Shown piece by piece: positions 24,454 to 33,554 of a stretch of DNA of 64,000 nt. A program made the position numbers and the translations under genes. The stretch comes from Pelosinus fermentans DSM 17108 (GTDB lineage: Bacteria > Bacillota > Negativicutes > DSM-13327), in the NCBI RefSeq assembly GCF_000271485.2, contig NZ_AKVN02000001.1, positions 686,001-750,000 of the forward strand, read 5' to 3'. The notes beneath the pieces are model-generated. The model worked only from the letters and a program-made list of their open reading frames with translations. It was not told where the DNA came from and made no database searches. The stretch's first letter is position 1. Each line of letters begins with the position of its first letter.

Positions 24454-25062
24454 ATGGCAATTAGTTTACAAAAGGGTCAAAAGATTGATTTGACCAAAGG
24501 CAATGCTGGACTTTCTGAATTAGTTGTTGGTTTGGGATGGGACCCAGTAGAACAGTCTGGTGGCGGCGGTTTTCTAAGTGGCTTATTTGGCGGTAAAAAG
24601 GCTGAATTTGATTGTGATGCCTCTGTTTTATTGCTGGATGCTAATGGAAAATTTACGACCAAAGAAAATGTTGTATTCTTTAACAACTTAAAAAGCCCTT
24701 GCGGCAGTGTTACTCATTTGGGGGACAATCGTACTGGCGGCGGTGATGGTGATGATGAGCAAATCTTAATCCAGTTACCAAAGGTACCAGCAAATATTCA
24801 TAAAATCGTATTTGTCGTCAATATCTATGATTGTCAGAAACGTAAACAAGACTTTGGCATGATTAAAAATGCTTTTATTAGAGTCGTGAATAAATCGGAC
24901 ATGCAAGAGATAACCCGTTATAATTTAACAGAAAGTTATGCTGGTAAAACAGCACTGATTGTGGGCGAAGTGTATCGCCATCAGGGAGAGTGGAAGTTTG
25001 CCGCTCTTGGCGAGAGTACGCAGGATCTTTCGATTAGTGCTGTAGTTAAGCGATATAGTTAA
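24454..25062 (+). CDS. TerD family protein 1 (divergent)
   Basis: A 202-aa TerD-fold protein, the calcium-binding beta-sandwich of tellurite and stress resistance systems. It begins [15 protein letters not shown] and has VGLGWDP. Compared with its neighbours it carries a Gly-rich insertion (about residues 35-50, [15 protein letters not shown]) and reads FDCDAS where the others read FDLDAS; the second acidic site [14 protein letters not shown] is intact. ATG after AAGGGGG. First gene of the ter operon, 22 bases before the next terD. Metal binding is inferred from the family. Confidence 0.88.
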   Translation: MAISLQKGQKIDLTKGNAGLSELVVGLGWDPVEQSGGGGFLSGLFGGKKAEFDCDASVLLLDANGKFTTKENVVFFNNLKSPCGSVTHLGDNRTGGGDGDDEQILIQLPKVPANIHKIVFVVNIYDCQKRKQDFGMIKNAFIRVVNKSDMQEITRYNLTESYAGKTALIVGEVYRHQGEWKFAALGESTQDLSISAVVKRYS

Positions 25063-25084
25063 TAATAAACAGGGGGGTAATGAA

Positions 25085-25666
25085 ATGGCAGTAAGCTTAA
25101 GTAAGGGACAGAAAGTAGATTTAACCAAAAGCAATCCTGGTTTGAAGAATATTATTGTGGGGTTAGGCTGGGACACCAATAAGTATGATGGCGGCCATGA
25201 TTTTGATTTAGATGCATCTGCATTTATCTTAGGAGAAGCCGGAAAAGTGAAAGATGAAAAGGATTTTATCTTTTACAATAATCCGACAGGGGCACAAGGA
25301 GCAGTGGTACATACTGGTGACAACCGCAGCGGTGTGGGCGACGGAGATGACGAGCAAATCAAAATTGATATTTCGAAAATTCCTGCTGATGTGCAGAAAC
25401 TTGCGTTTACCATTACCATTCACGATGCGGATGCTCGTAAACAAAATTTTGGACAAGTTGCCAATGCTTACGTTCGCGTACTCAATGAAGAAACAGGTGC
25501 AGAGCTCATTCGCTATGATTTAGGAGAAGATTTCTCCATTGAAACGGCGATTGTCTTAGCGGAAGTGTATCGCAATGGCAGTGAATGGAAATTTAATGCC
25601 ATCGGCAGCGGTTTCCAAGGCGGTTTATCAGCACTTTGTACAAACTTTGGTTTAAGTGTTGCTTAA
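25085..25666 (+). CDS. TerD family protein 2
   Basis: A 193-aa TerD/TerE protein with both calcium motifs: [12 protein letters not shown] near residue 39 and [15 protein letters not shown] near 77. The C-terminal segment with [22 protein letters not shown] is the family signature. Its length and sequence match typical TerD (about 190 aa). AGGGGGG lies just upstream. Encoded between two paralogues, suggesting local duplication. Cytoplasmic; in Ter systems such proteins associate with membrane TerC (family knowledge). Confidence 0.92.
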   Translation: MAVSLSKGQKVDLTKSNPGLKNIIVGLGWDTNKYDGGHDFDLDASAFILGEAGKVKDEKDFIFYNNPTGAQGAVVHTGDNRSGVGDGDDEQIKIDISKIPADVQKLAFTITIHDADARKQNFGQVANAYVRVLNEETGAELIRYDLGEDFSIETAIVLAEVYRNGSEWKFNAIGSGFQGGLSALCTNFGLSVA

Positions 25667-25697
25667 TAGAAATTTAACTTAATTTAGGAGGTAGTTT

Positions 25698-26273
25698 ATG
25701 GGTATCAATTTAAGTAAAGGTGAAAGAATCAATTTGTCTAAAGAAGCACCTAGTTTGAAAAAAGTTGGTGTAGGTTTGGGTTGGGATACAAACAGCACGG
25801 ATACGGGAGTTGATTTTGATTTAGATGCTTCTGTCTTCATGTTGGGGGCAAATGGGAAAATACCAAGTGAAAAAAGCTTTATCTTTTATAACAACCTAAC
25901 TTCTCCTGATGGTGCAGTTAAGCATACTGGCGATAATCTTACGGGTGAAGGCGATGGAGATGACGAAACTATCCTTGTAGAACTGGCCAAAGTGGATAGT
26001 GGGATTAATGAATTGGTGTTCGTTGTTACCGTTCACGAAGCAGAAAAGAGAAGACAGAATTTTGGTCAGGTACGTAATGCTTTTATTCGTCTTTATGATC
26101 AAGATACGAATAAAGAAGTTGCAAAATATGAACTGGATGAAGATTTCTCTAAAGAAACTGCCATTGAGTTTGGCAAGTTATACAAAAAAGATGGACAATG
26201 GAGATTTCAAGCTGTAGGCCAAGGGTACAATTCTGGTTTGCAAGGATTTGTTGATAAGTATTTTGAAGGTTAA
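25698..26273 (+). CDS. TerD family protein 3
   Basis: A 191-aa TerD protein with VDFDLDASVFML near residue 38 and GDNLTGEGDGDDETI near 77. It shares most of its sequence pattern with the preceding paralogue, including KYELDEDFSKETAIEFGKLYK. ATG after AGGAGG. Thirty-one bases separate it from TerD 2. A repeat and a possible secondary promoter follow, so the cluster may have two transcription units. Confidence 0.92.
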   Translation: MGINLSKGERINLSKEAPSLKKVGVGLGWDTNSTDTGVDFDLDASVFMLGANGKIPSEKSFIFYNNLTSPDGAVKHTGDNLTGEGDGDDETILVELAKVDSGINELVFVVTVHEAEKRRQNFGQVRNAFIRLYDQDTNKEVAKYELDEDFSKETAIEFGKLYKKDGQWRFQAVGQGYNSGLQGFVDKYFEG

Positions 26274-26289
26274 ATAGCAGCTGCTATAA

Positions 26290-26372
26290 AAAGGCACGAG
26301 GCGTTAGGCCGCTACCGCGGACACAAAGAATACAAAGAGGATTGGTGTCTGCTTTGTATTCTTTGTGTTTTC
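26290..26372. repeat. Intergenic palindromic repeat, ACAAAG variant
   Basis: CACAAAGAATACAAAG (26322-26337) and CTTTGTATTCTTTGTG (26352-26367) are a perfect 16-bp inverted repeat. It is preceded by CCGCTACCGCGG, comparable with the nested mini-hairpins of other copies. The only copy inside the ter gene cluster. Confidence 0.75.
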
Positions 26373-26378
26373 CATTAT

Positions 26379-26406
26379 TTACCTTATGATGTGATAGTGG
26401 TATAAT
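26379..26406 (+). promoter_or_regulatory. Possible internal promoter before the TerA-like gene
   Basis: TTACCT and TATAAT with a 16-base spacer, about 40 bases before the gene and just after a palindromic repeat. Confidence 0.45.
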
Positions 26407-26449
26407 GCAATAAAGTCGAATTGAAAAATAGATAGAAAGGATTATGGAT

Positions 26450-27085
26450 ATGAGCTTTTTTGATAAAATCGACATGACGAAGAAAACTAAAATTCCAGCA
26501 GCAATCAACCTTTCCAAAAGCGGCGACTCTCATGCAATTGATCTTAATAAGAAAACCGGGGAGCTGCGAGTTAATTTGCAATGGGATTCAACGATAGAGA
26601 AAAAAGGTATGTTTTCTTTTTTGTCCAAATCCACCCTGGATCTTGATTTAGGTTGTATGTATCGTTTAAAAGACGGCAGTCAGGGCGTGATTCAGGCATT
26701 GGGAGAATTATTTGGCTCTTTGTCCTCTTCTCCCTATATCGCTTTGGATAAAGACGATCGAACAGGACTGAGTGCAGATGGTGAAAACTTACGATTTACC
26801 AAAATGGAAGCATTGGATTTTGTTATCGTCTTTGCTTACATCTATGAAGGAGCCCCTAATTGGGAATCTGCTAAAGGTGTAGTTACGGTCAAGCAGCAAA
26901 GCGGTGCTGATATTATCATTCGTCTCGATAATCCGGATAAAGGTAAAATCATGTGTGGTTTAATAAAAATTGAAAATAAAAATCAACAATTAGTTGTGAC
27001 AAAATTAGAAAAATATTTTGGTGGTCATAAAGAATTAGATAAGGCTTATGGTTTTGGCTTTAATTGGACTGCTGGCAGAAAATAG
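26450..27085 (+). CDS. TerA-like / divergent TerD-fold protein
   Basis: A 211-aa protein whose central part (NLQWDSTIEKK, STLDLDLGCMYRLKDGSQGVIQALG, ALDKDDRTGLSADGENLRF) follows the TerD fold pattern, but the acidic calcium motifs are only partly kept. This pattern, and its position after terD genes, fits the C-terminal module of TerA. Enteric TerA is about 385 aa, so this is a short form. The ATG at 26444 is also open; AAAGGA fits the ATG at 26450 better. Exact subfamily is uncertain. Confidence 0.7.
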   Translation: MSFFDKIDMTKKTKIPAAINLSKSGDSHAIDLNKKTGELRVNLQWDSTIEKKGMFSFLSKSTLDLDLGCMYRLKDGSQGVIQALGELFGSLSSSPYIALDKDDRTGLSADGENLRFTKMEALDFVIVFAYIYEGAPNWESAKGVVTVKQQSGADIIIRLDNPDKGKIMCGLIKIENKNQQLVVTKLEKYFGGHKELDKAYGFGFNWTAGRK

Positions 27086-27129
27086 TGATGAAATGACCAA
27101 GAACAGTTGATTTACGGTGGAGGTTTATT

Positions 27130-27807
27130 GTGGATTACGAGATTTTATATCCGGGTGCTTTTCCATTATTAAAAGTTCAATTAAGGCAGGGCGATTTTTT
27201 AAAAGCAGAATCGGATGCTATGGTGTCGATGTCCACAAGTATTGATGTGGAAGGTAAAATGGAAGGCGGGTTTTTAGGTGGTATTGGGCGGATGCTGGCA
27301 GGAGAAAAGTTTTTCTTTCAGACTCTTACCGCTCGGCGTGGTTCTGGTGAAGTGACCTTAGCTCCATCCATACCTGGTGATATTATCGATGTCGATTTAG
27401 ATGGCAGTTATAGTTTGGTTGTGCAAAAAGATGGCTTTCTGGCTGGTTCTACGGGAATTGAAGTCTCCAGTAAAATGCAGAATTTAATGCAGGGGATGTT
27501 CTCGGGAGAGGGCTTTTTCACGCTGAAAGTGAGCGGTAAAGGAACGGTATTTTTAAACTCCTATGGAGCGATTCATGCCATTAATCTGGAAGCGGGAGAA
27601 GAACGGATTATTGATAATAATCATCTGGTTGCCTGGCCGGATTATATGGATTACAAAATTGAAAAGGCAACATCCGGTTGGATATCTAGTTTTACATCGG
27701 GAGAAATGCTGGTCTGCCGTTTTAAAGGGCCGGGGGTAGTGTTGATTCAGACGCGAAATCCGAAAGCTTTTGGTGAGTGGGCAAAAAGCCTGATTCCTGC
27801 CAAGTAA
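27130..27807 (+). CDS. AIM24 family protein (TIGR00266)
   Basis: A 225-aa beta-rich protein. Family marks are the N-terminal PLLKVQLRQGDFLKAESDAMVSMS, the Gly-rich GGFLGGIGRMLAGEKFFFQ, and IVLAPSIPGDI-like TLAPSIPGDI. The fold is a tryptophan RNA-binding attenuator-like sandwich related to mitochondrial AIM24. Bacterial members are often found in ter and phage-shock-like stress loci; molecular function is unknown. GTG start after GTGGAGG. Co-oriented with ter genes, 44 bases after the TerA-like gene. Confidence 0.85.
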   Translation: MDYEILYPGAFPLLKVQLRQGDFLKAESDAMVSMSTSIDVEGKMEGGFLGGIGRMLAGEKFFFQTLTARRGSGEVTLAPSIPGDIIDVDLDGSYSLVVQKDGFLAGSTGIEVSSKMQNLMQGMFSGEGFFTLKVSGKGTVFLNSYGAIHAINLEAGEERIIDNNHLVAWPDYMDYKIEKATSGWISSFTSGEMLVCRFKGPGVVLIQTRNPKAFGEWAKSLIPAK

Positions 27808-27844
27808 AAAATAAAATTTGAAGGATTAAGAGGAGCATCAATAA

Positions 27845-28570
27845 ATGATTGAATTTATTACAGGAATTGCAGGGAGCTATTCCCATTTTTTTAATATGAC
27901 GGAGTTTCTCGGGGTTATTTATAATCCGGTGAACTGGGCTATTATTGGCAGCCTGATTGTATTGGAAGGGCTTTTATCAGCGGATAATGCTCTAGTACTG
28001 GCAATTATGGTAAAGCATTTGCCGAAAGAGCAGCAAAAAAAGGCATTGTTTTATGGTATTCTAGGTGCATACCTCTTTCGTTTCATTGCCATTGGGGTGG
28101 GAACCTATTTAATTAAGATCTGGTGGATAAAGGCCGCTGGTGCTTTATATCTACTGTGGATGGCGATTCAGTTCTTTATGAAAAAGAATAAAGAAGATGA
28201 TGAAACAGCAGTTCCCGAAGCGCCCCATGGTTTTTGGCGTACGGTATTAGCCGTTGAGATCATGGATATTGCTTTTAGTATTGACAGTGTATTGGCCGCT
28301 TTTGGGGTTAGTGATCAGGTATGGGTATTGTACCTGGGGGGGATCTTCGGGGTCATGATGATGCGAGGGGTGGCGCAGATTTTCTTGACACTGATTGAAC
28401 GTTATCCTGAACTGGAAACTACAGCGTATCTTATAATTGGTATTATTGGTGCGAAAATGATGGCATCGGTTTTTAATTATCATGTCAGCCAAGTTGTGTT
28501 TTTCTCTACGTTGATTGCTATATTCCTTGGTACTTTTGCGGTCCATCATTTACGTAAACGTACTTCATAA
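27845..28570 (+). CDS. TerC family membrane protein
   Basis: A 241-aa integral membrane protein with seven hydrophobic segments. The two TerC signatures are EGLLSADNALVLA near residue 39 and EIMDIAFSIDSVLAA near 138; the acidic residues are proposed metal-binding sites. TerC proteins (YceF in Bacillus) support tellurite resistance and metal, especially manganese, homeostasis. Its stop and the start of the next gene share one base (TAATG), indicating translational coupling of the transporter with the biosynthetic genes downstream. Confidence 0.92.
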   Translation: MIEFITGIAGSYSHFFNMTEFLGVIYNPVNWAIIGSLIVLEGLLSADNALVLAIMVKHLPKEQQKKALFYGILGAYLFRFIAIGVGTYLIKIWWIKAAGALYLLWMAIQFFMKKNKEDDETAVPEAPHGFWRTVLAVEIMDIAFSIDSVLAAFGVSDQVWVLYLGGIFGVMMMRGVAQIFLTLIERYPELETTAYLIIGIIGAKMMASVFNYHVSQVVFFSTLIAIFLGTFAVHHLRKRTS

Positions 28571-29739
28571 TGCGCTACTTCAACTACCTTTCTCCTGAAG
28601 AGGAGCAAGCTATCTTTTATTTGTCACCCCAATTGATAAGGGTAGATGATCAGTCTTTGCTAGAGTACGCTTTGGGTGCAACCTTGTATATGCCTGCTAC
28701 TCGCAAAACCATTGCACAAGATGTAATTAGCGGCAAGTTAAAAGGTTTAATGTCCATGGTTCTGTGTCTGGAAGATGCGATTGGTGACAATGAGGTATCA
28801 GAGGCAGAGAGTATGATGAAGCAGCAGATGCAGCAGCTCGCTTTATTCGTCAGCCAAGGCAGTATCACGGCAGCTGATATTCCACTTATTTTTGTGCGAA
28901 TACGGGATGTAGAACAAATGTGGCGAGTGACTCATTTGTTAGGGCGGGATGCAGCCTTATTAACAGGTTTTGTTTTTCCAAAGTTTACAGCAAAGAATGG
29001 CGTTCTTTATTTTGAGGCTCTTGATAAGATTAATAAATGCCAGACGAAGCCTATTTATGGGATGCCTATTTTGGAGTCACCAGAGATTATGTATATGGAG
29101 AGCAGGCAAAACAGCCTGCTTGAAGTGAAACAATTGCTGGATTCTTATCGCGAGCTAGTACTGAATGTACGTATTGGTGCAACGGATTTCTCCGGGCTAT
29201 TTGGTTTAAGGCGCAGTCCCGATATGACGATTTATGATATTTCCGTAATTCGCAGCTGTATTGACAATATTATTAATGTCTTTACTCGATTAGATAGTGG
29301 TTATGTGGTATCAGGTCCTGTTTGGGAGTTTTATTCCAGTGAACGTGTTTTAAAGCCTTTATTGCGCCAGGGACCTTTTACGGATAATTTGGGACAAGCA
29401 GGGGAAAAGATGCGGGATGCACTTTTAGATCGTTACATGGATGGTTTACTGCATGAGATTGTTTTAGACAAAGCCAATGGATTAATCGGTAAGACAATTA
29501 TTCATCCAAGTCATATCAAACCTGTACAGGCCTTATGTGTTGTTACCCATGAAGAGTATATGGATGCATGCAGCATCCTGGCGGAATCTCATGGGAATAT
29601 AGGAGTTGTTTCTAGTGCCTATGGGAATAAAATGAATGAAATCAAGCCTCATACGCGCTGGGCGCAAAAAATAATGACAAAATCAAAAATATATGGGGTG
29701 TTTCATGAGCAACATAACTTTACCAGCTTGCTTACCTAA
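28570..29739 (+). CDS. CitE-like HpcH/HpaI-family lyase of the ter biosynthetic set
   Basis: A 389-aa TIM-barrel protein related to citrate lyase beta / HpcH-HpaI aldolases. Supporting segments are KGLMSMVLCLEDAIGD near residue 60, PLIFVRIRD near 108, and IGATDFSGLFGLRR near 210, which correspond to the acidic and arginine active-site elements. Comparative studies of Ter systems describe such a CitE-like lyase beside two phosphoribosyltransferases and a HAD protein, proposed to make a nucleoside-like metabolite. It overlaps the next gene by 35 bases. Substrate unknown. Confidence 0.85.
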   Translation: MRYFNYLSPEEEQAIFYLSPQLIRVDDQSLLEYALGATLYMPATRKTIAQDVISGKLKGLMSMVLCLEDAIGDNEVSEAESMMKQQMQQLALFVSQGSITAADIPLIFVRIRDVEQMWRVTHLLGRDAALLTGFVFPKFTAKNGVLYFEALDKINKCQTKPIYGMPILESPEIMYMESRQNSLLEVKQLLDSYRELVLNVRIGATDFSGLFGLRRSPDMTIYDISVIRSCIDNIINVFTRLDSGYVVSGPVWEFYSSERVLKPLLRQGPFTDNLGQAGEKMRDALLDRYMDGLLHEIVLDKANGLIGKTIIHPSHIKPVQALCVVTHEEYMDACSILAESHGNIGVVSSAYGNKMNEIKPHTRWAQKIMTKSKIYGVFHEQHNFTSLLT

Positions 29740-32212
29740 GATGTATTCCTATGATATTTTGGAAAATTTAAAGGTTGAGGTACATGTTGTTACGAATGTT
29801 TACAAAATTCCTATCGATAATTTATTTCTTATGGCCGCGCGAAAAAATACAAAACGCGGCTTTTTGTTTGTCAGTAAAATATTGGGGAAGCACATCCCGG
29901 TTCATCCACTGATTCCCTTACTTGGAGGTGGGGCTTTGGCATCGCGCTATGCCAGTGTGATGTATCAACAAAGGGATTTTGAGGAGCATTGTGACTTTTC
30001 TAAAGCTTTCACGAATTCATCCCTCATGACAGCGACTTGGGAATATATAAAGAGCAATCCTTTGCCCCTGCCGGAAAAAACCTTATTTATCGGCTTTGCA
30101 GAAACCGCAACTGCTTTAGGGCATGGCGCTTTTAGCTGCTTTGCCCAGAACGCTAAGTACATCCACACAACCAGGGACAATATTTTAGGTGCCGATATGG
30201 TATTGAATTTTGCAGAAGAGCATAGCCACGCCGTGGATCATTATTGTTACGGGATTGAAAGAGAATGGTTTGCCAATGACGAAACAATCGTATTAGTCGA
30301 TGATGAGATTACTACTGGCAAATCAGCTTTAAATTTCATCCGTGCCATACAGCAGCAATATCCTCGTAAGAAATATGCTGTACTGTCTCTTTTGGATTGG
30401 CGTTCAAAAGCAGATAAAAAAAAGTATCTTGAGGTGGAAAAAGAACTGCAGATACAAATTCATACGATTTCCTTGTTATCCGGGGAAATTGCTGTAGAAG
30501 GAGAACCTATGACCGATGGGCAGCAGTCTTTTTCTTATGCCGTCCAAAAACATGGAGAGCCGATTGTAGAGAAATTGATTATCAAAGATGATTTAGGTAT
30601 GGTGAAGAATTTTTCCTCGTTGAATACGAAGAGTGAGGAAAATAATATTCCTTATTTGCATGCCACAGGGCGATTTGGTATTACCAGCCAGGAGCAGAAT
30701 GATATAGAGAAAGCATATTGCAAGGTTGGCAATTGGCTAAAGCAAAAAAGACAAGGCAAAAATACTTTGTGTCTGGGGACAGGGGAGTTTATGTATATTC
30801 CCTTTCGCATCGCGGGCTATATGGGGGAAGGGGTGAATGTACAGTCCACCACCAGAAGTCCGATTTTCCCTGTGCAGCGGGAAAATTACGGAGTACAGCA
30901 GGCGATTTGTTTTGCCAATCCAGAGGATGGTTCCATTGTCAATTATGTCTATAATATTCCTCCTGATCACTACGATGACGTCTTTATTTTTTTTGAAAGA
31001 GAAGTAGAGGATAACCATTTAGAATCTTTATTGCAGGCTCTAGCGCCAATTGGCGTGAGTAGGATTTATCTTGTAACCTGTGTTAGCCGCAATTTGATCA
31101 AACCGGTGATTCCTCATCCTAAATCGATTGGCAGCTACAGCTCCAGGGATGTTGTTTTCCTGCTTAAAAATATTAGTGGACTTGTTCCTGAACTGAATAA
31201 TCAAATCAGGGAGGCTGCGATACAAGGCGGCAGGCATTATTCAGAAATGCTGCCTGTAGAATATCAGCCTAAGCCTGAATATATGACGTTATTTCAACAC
31301 ATGCTGCAGGAAACTGCCGAGAAGATTGCTTTGGCTGCTGGTAGTGTGGCAGAGCAGATTATTCAGCTTAAAGGGACTGGTATTGTCTTGGTATCACTGG
31401 CTCGTGCAGGGACACCCATAGGAATTTTAATTAAGCGTTATATAGAAGAGAAATTTGGTATTTCATTGCCTCATTACAGCGTTTCCATTATTCGCGATAA
31501 AGGTATTGATGAAAATGCTTTGCTCTATATCAGGCAGCAGCATCCTGATGCCACCCTACAATTTATCGATGGCTGGACAGGTAAGGGAGCCATTACGAAT
31601 CAACTCATAAACGCATGTACTATTTTTAATCAAAAATATAGAGAAACAGTTGAACCCGATTTAGCTGTTTTAGCAGATCCGGGGCATTGTGTACGTTTGT
31701 ATGGGACAAGAGAAGACTTTTTGATTCCCAGCGCCTGCTTAAACTCTACTGTATCAGGGTTAGTGAGCCGTACTGTCCATGTGGCAGAGTTGATTGATAA
31801 AATTGACTTTCATGGTGCAAGGTTTTATGAAGAATGGATCAAGGAAGATGTTTCTCTGCTCTTTATTGAGACTATAGTCGACAAGTATCCCCTGATTGCC
31901 CATAAAGCCAGCCAGATGGCCCAAAAACATATTCGTGACTTACAGGTACCTACTTGGGCAGGGCTGAATACAATAAAGCAGTTGCAAGATATATTTCATC
32001 TGCCTGATATCAATCTGATCAAACCTGGAGTGGGTGAAACCACCCGAGTGTTATTACGGCGCGTTCCTTGGAAAATACTAATCGACAACAAAGAGAATCC
32101 TAATTTGCAGCATATTCTCTTATTGGCAAAAGACCGAGGTGTGGCAGTAGAAGAATTTACTGGCATGTCTTATTCTTGCTGCGGCTTGATTAAAACGATG
32201 GGAGGAGACTAA
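29705..32212 (+). CDS. Fused double phosphoribosyltransferase with TRSP, StiP-like and PELOTA domains
   Basis: An 835-aa cytoplasmic protein joining modules usually found as two genes (positions counted from ATG 29693). An orotate-PRTase-like domain covers about 30-260, with PRPP loop VDDEITTGK at 202-210. A TRSP domain lies at about 318-470 and contains the literal TRSP at 387-390. A second PRTase-like domain of the StiP type (PF11202, sometimes labelled cysteine protease) covers about 480-765 with VSLARAGTPIG and FIDGWTGKGAI. A PELOTA RNA-binding-like tail ends the protein (about 785-839, WKILIDNKENPNLQ and CCGLIK). GGGGTG fits ATG 29705. It is coupled to its neighbours by overlaps on both sides. 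Confidence 0.85.
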   Translation: MSNITLPACLPKMYSYDILENLKVEVHVVTNVYKIPIDNLFLMAARKNTKRGFLFVSKILGKHIPVHPLIPLLGGGALASRYASVMYQQRDFEEHCDFSKAFTNSSLMTATWEYIKSNPLPLPEKTLFIGFAETATALGHGAFSCFAQNAKYIHTTRDNILGADMVLNFAEEHSHAVDHYCYGIEREWFANDETIVLVDDEITTGKSALNFIRAIQQQYPRKKYAVLSLLDWRSKADKKKYLEVEKELQIQIHTISLLSGEIAVEGEPMTDGQQSFSYAVQKHGEPIVEKLIIKDDLGMVKNFSSLNTKSEENNIPYLHATGRFGITSQEQNDIEKAYCKVGNWLKQKRQGKNTLCLGTGEFMYIPFRIAGYMGEGVNVQSTTRSPIFPVQRENYGVQQAICFANPEDGSIVNYVYNIPPDHYDDVFIFFEREVEDNHLESLLQALAPIGVSRIYLVTCVSRNLIKPVIPHPKSIGSYSSRDVVFLLKNISGLVPELNNQIREAAIQGGRHYSEMLPVEYQPKPEYMTLFQHMLQETAEKIALAAGSVAEQIIQLKGTGIVLVSLARAGTPIGILIKRYIEEKFGISLPHYSVSIIRDKGIDENALLYIRQQHPDATLQFIDGWTGKGAITNQLINACTIFNQKYRETVEPDLAVLADPGHCVRLYGTREDFLIPSACLNSTVSGLVSRTVHVAELIDKIDFHGARFYEEWIKEDVSLLFIETIVDKYPLIAHKASQMAQKHIRDLQVPTWAGLNTIKQLQDIFHLPDINLIKPGVGETTRVLLRRVPWKILIDNKENPNLQHILLLAKDRGVAVEEFTGMSYSCCGLIKTMGGD

Positions 32213-33039
32213 TGTTATTTGCCAGTGATCTGGATCAAACACTCATCTATTCTGCCCGGTCCTTTCGCTTATTGCCTGATCATAAATCGCCGGCAATGAG
32301 TGTAGTTGAAACGTATAATGATCAGGATATCTCCTATATGACCGATGATGCAATCAAACAGCTTTTGCAGCTGGCTTCTCAAGCCTCCTTCGTTCCCGTG
32401 ACCACACGTACGATAGAACAATTTCGGCGCATTTCTTTATTTCGCGATGCAATTCTTCCTGCCTATGGAGTGGTAAGTAATGGGGGGAATGTACTTGTAA
32501 ATGGCGTAATAGACCAGGAGTGGAATCAAAAAATAAAAAGCAATGTGTCGCAGATGTGTTTATGTACCCAAGATATACTGTCCCAGTTTGGTGAGATTAG
32601 CCATGCTTCATGGACCGGATCTTTAAAATTGGCAGATGATTGTTTTCATTATTGTATCGTTGAGCGAGAGAACATACCAACGGAGGAGCTTGCCAGTTTT
32701 TCGTTATGGGCAAAATCTCAAAACTGGAAAATATCATTACAGGGCAGAAAATTATATCTGGTACCGGCGGTAGTAAACAAGTGGCATGCTGTATTATATA
32801 TACGAGATTTATTAGAAGAAAAGACGGTTGTTGCTGCGGGCGATTCTCTATTAGATCTGTGTATGCTGGAGCAGGCTGATTACGCAATCGCGCCAAGGCA
32901 CGGGGAAGTCTGGGAGAGTTACTCCAGGGGGACGCTGCCCATTTCATCCGTTCAGTTTACAAAGCAGGCTGGTATTTTGGCGGCAGGGGAAATTTTAGAT
33001 TATGTTAGTCAGTTTACTGCTTATAAAATGCAGGCCTAA
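32212..33039 (+). CDS. HAD superfamily hydrolase of the ter biosynthetic set
   Basis: A 275-aa HAD phosphatase of the Cof/sucrose-phosphatase type. Motif I is FASDLDQTL with nucleophile D6 and D8; motif II is PVTTRT near 63; motif IV is AAGDSLLDLCMLEQADYAIAP near 205-225. It starts on the last base of the PRTase stop (TAATG), so it is translationally coupled. Probably dephosphorylates the product made by the CitE-like lyase and the PRTases (inference from conserved neighbourhood). It is the last member of the ter set; the ATP-grasp protein found in some such clusters is not present. Confidence 0.85.
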   Translation: MLFASDLDQTLIYSARSFRLLPDHKSPAMSVVETYNDQDISYMTDDAIKQLLQLASQASFVPVTTRTIEQFRRISLFRDAILPAYGVVSNGGNVLVNGVIDQEWNQKIKSNVSQMCLCTQDILSQFGEISHASWTGSLKLADDCFHYCIVERENIPTEELASFSLWAKSQNWKISLQGRKLYLVPAVVNKWHAVLYIRDLLEEKTVVAAGDSLLDLCMLEQADYAIAPRHGEVWESYSRGTLPISSVQFTKQAGILAAGEILDYVSQFTAYKMQA

Positions 33040-33143
33040 GGAGATAGAAGCATAACCATTTCTGCGCTAGTGATAGTACCTTCTATGCCGTATAACTCAT
33101 AAATTATAGTGATGCTTCATCATATAATAAAAGGGGTGAGGTC

Positions 33144-33377
33144 GTGGGAGGGAAAGAAATTCATCTATGGCGATATTGGCCTTTCTGGGGATTGCATTTC
33201 GGTGTTCACCTGGCAATCGGCATACTGGCAATGGCAGCTGGTCTGATTGTAGTGGCTAAAGGTCAAGTTTTAAACGGTCTGGCACTATGTGGAGCAGCAT
33301 TGTTTGCAGTACTAAATGGATGGGCAGGATACAAGCAGCTCTGGAAAAGCAAAAAGCGTAGAATCAATGCTACCTAA
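33144..33377 (+). CDS. Small two-helix membrane protein of unknown function
   Basis: A 77-aa protein with two hydrophobic segments (about residues 15-37 and 43-62) and a basic tail KSKKRR. GTG start with GGGGTGAGG upstream. It has its own terminator just behind and is separated from the HAD gene by 104 bases. No family recognised. Codon use and the ribosome site support it as real. Confidence 0.6.
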   Translation: MGGKEIHLWRYWPFWGLHFGVHLAIGILAMAAGLIVVAKGQVLNGLALCGAALFAVLNGWAGYKQLWKSKKRRINAT

Positions 33378-33380
33378 GAT

Positions 33381-33414
33381 AAAACAAGCGGCAGATGTCG
33401 CTTGTTTTATTTTT
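33381..33414 (+). terminator. Terminator after the small membrane protein gene
   Basis: AAACAAGCG and CGCTTGTTT pair around GCAGATGT, then TATTTTTT. Confidence 0.85.
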
Positions 33415-33460
33415 TGTACCCATAACTATAGGTTTGTAGACGAAAAGAATATAAGAATTT

Positions 33461-33549
33461 ATGAACCACAAAGGCACAATGCCGCTGATGCGGCACACAA
33501 AGGAAACACAAAAGTATAAACCCTTTGTGTCCTTTGCGTCTTTGTGGTT
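33461..33549. repeat. Intergenic palindromic repeat, ACAAAG type, with nested hairpin
   Basis: Arms ATGAACCACAAAGGCACAA and CCTTTGCGTCTTTGTGGTT. Nested GCCGC-TGAT-GCGGC. Part of a 347-base gene-free stretch (33378-33724) that holds a terminator, this copy and a solo arm. Confidence 0.88.
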
Positions 33550-33554
33550 ACGTC

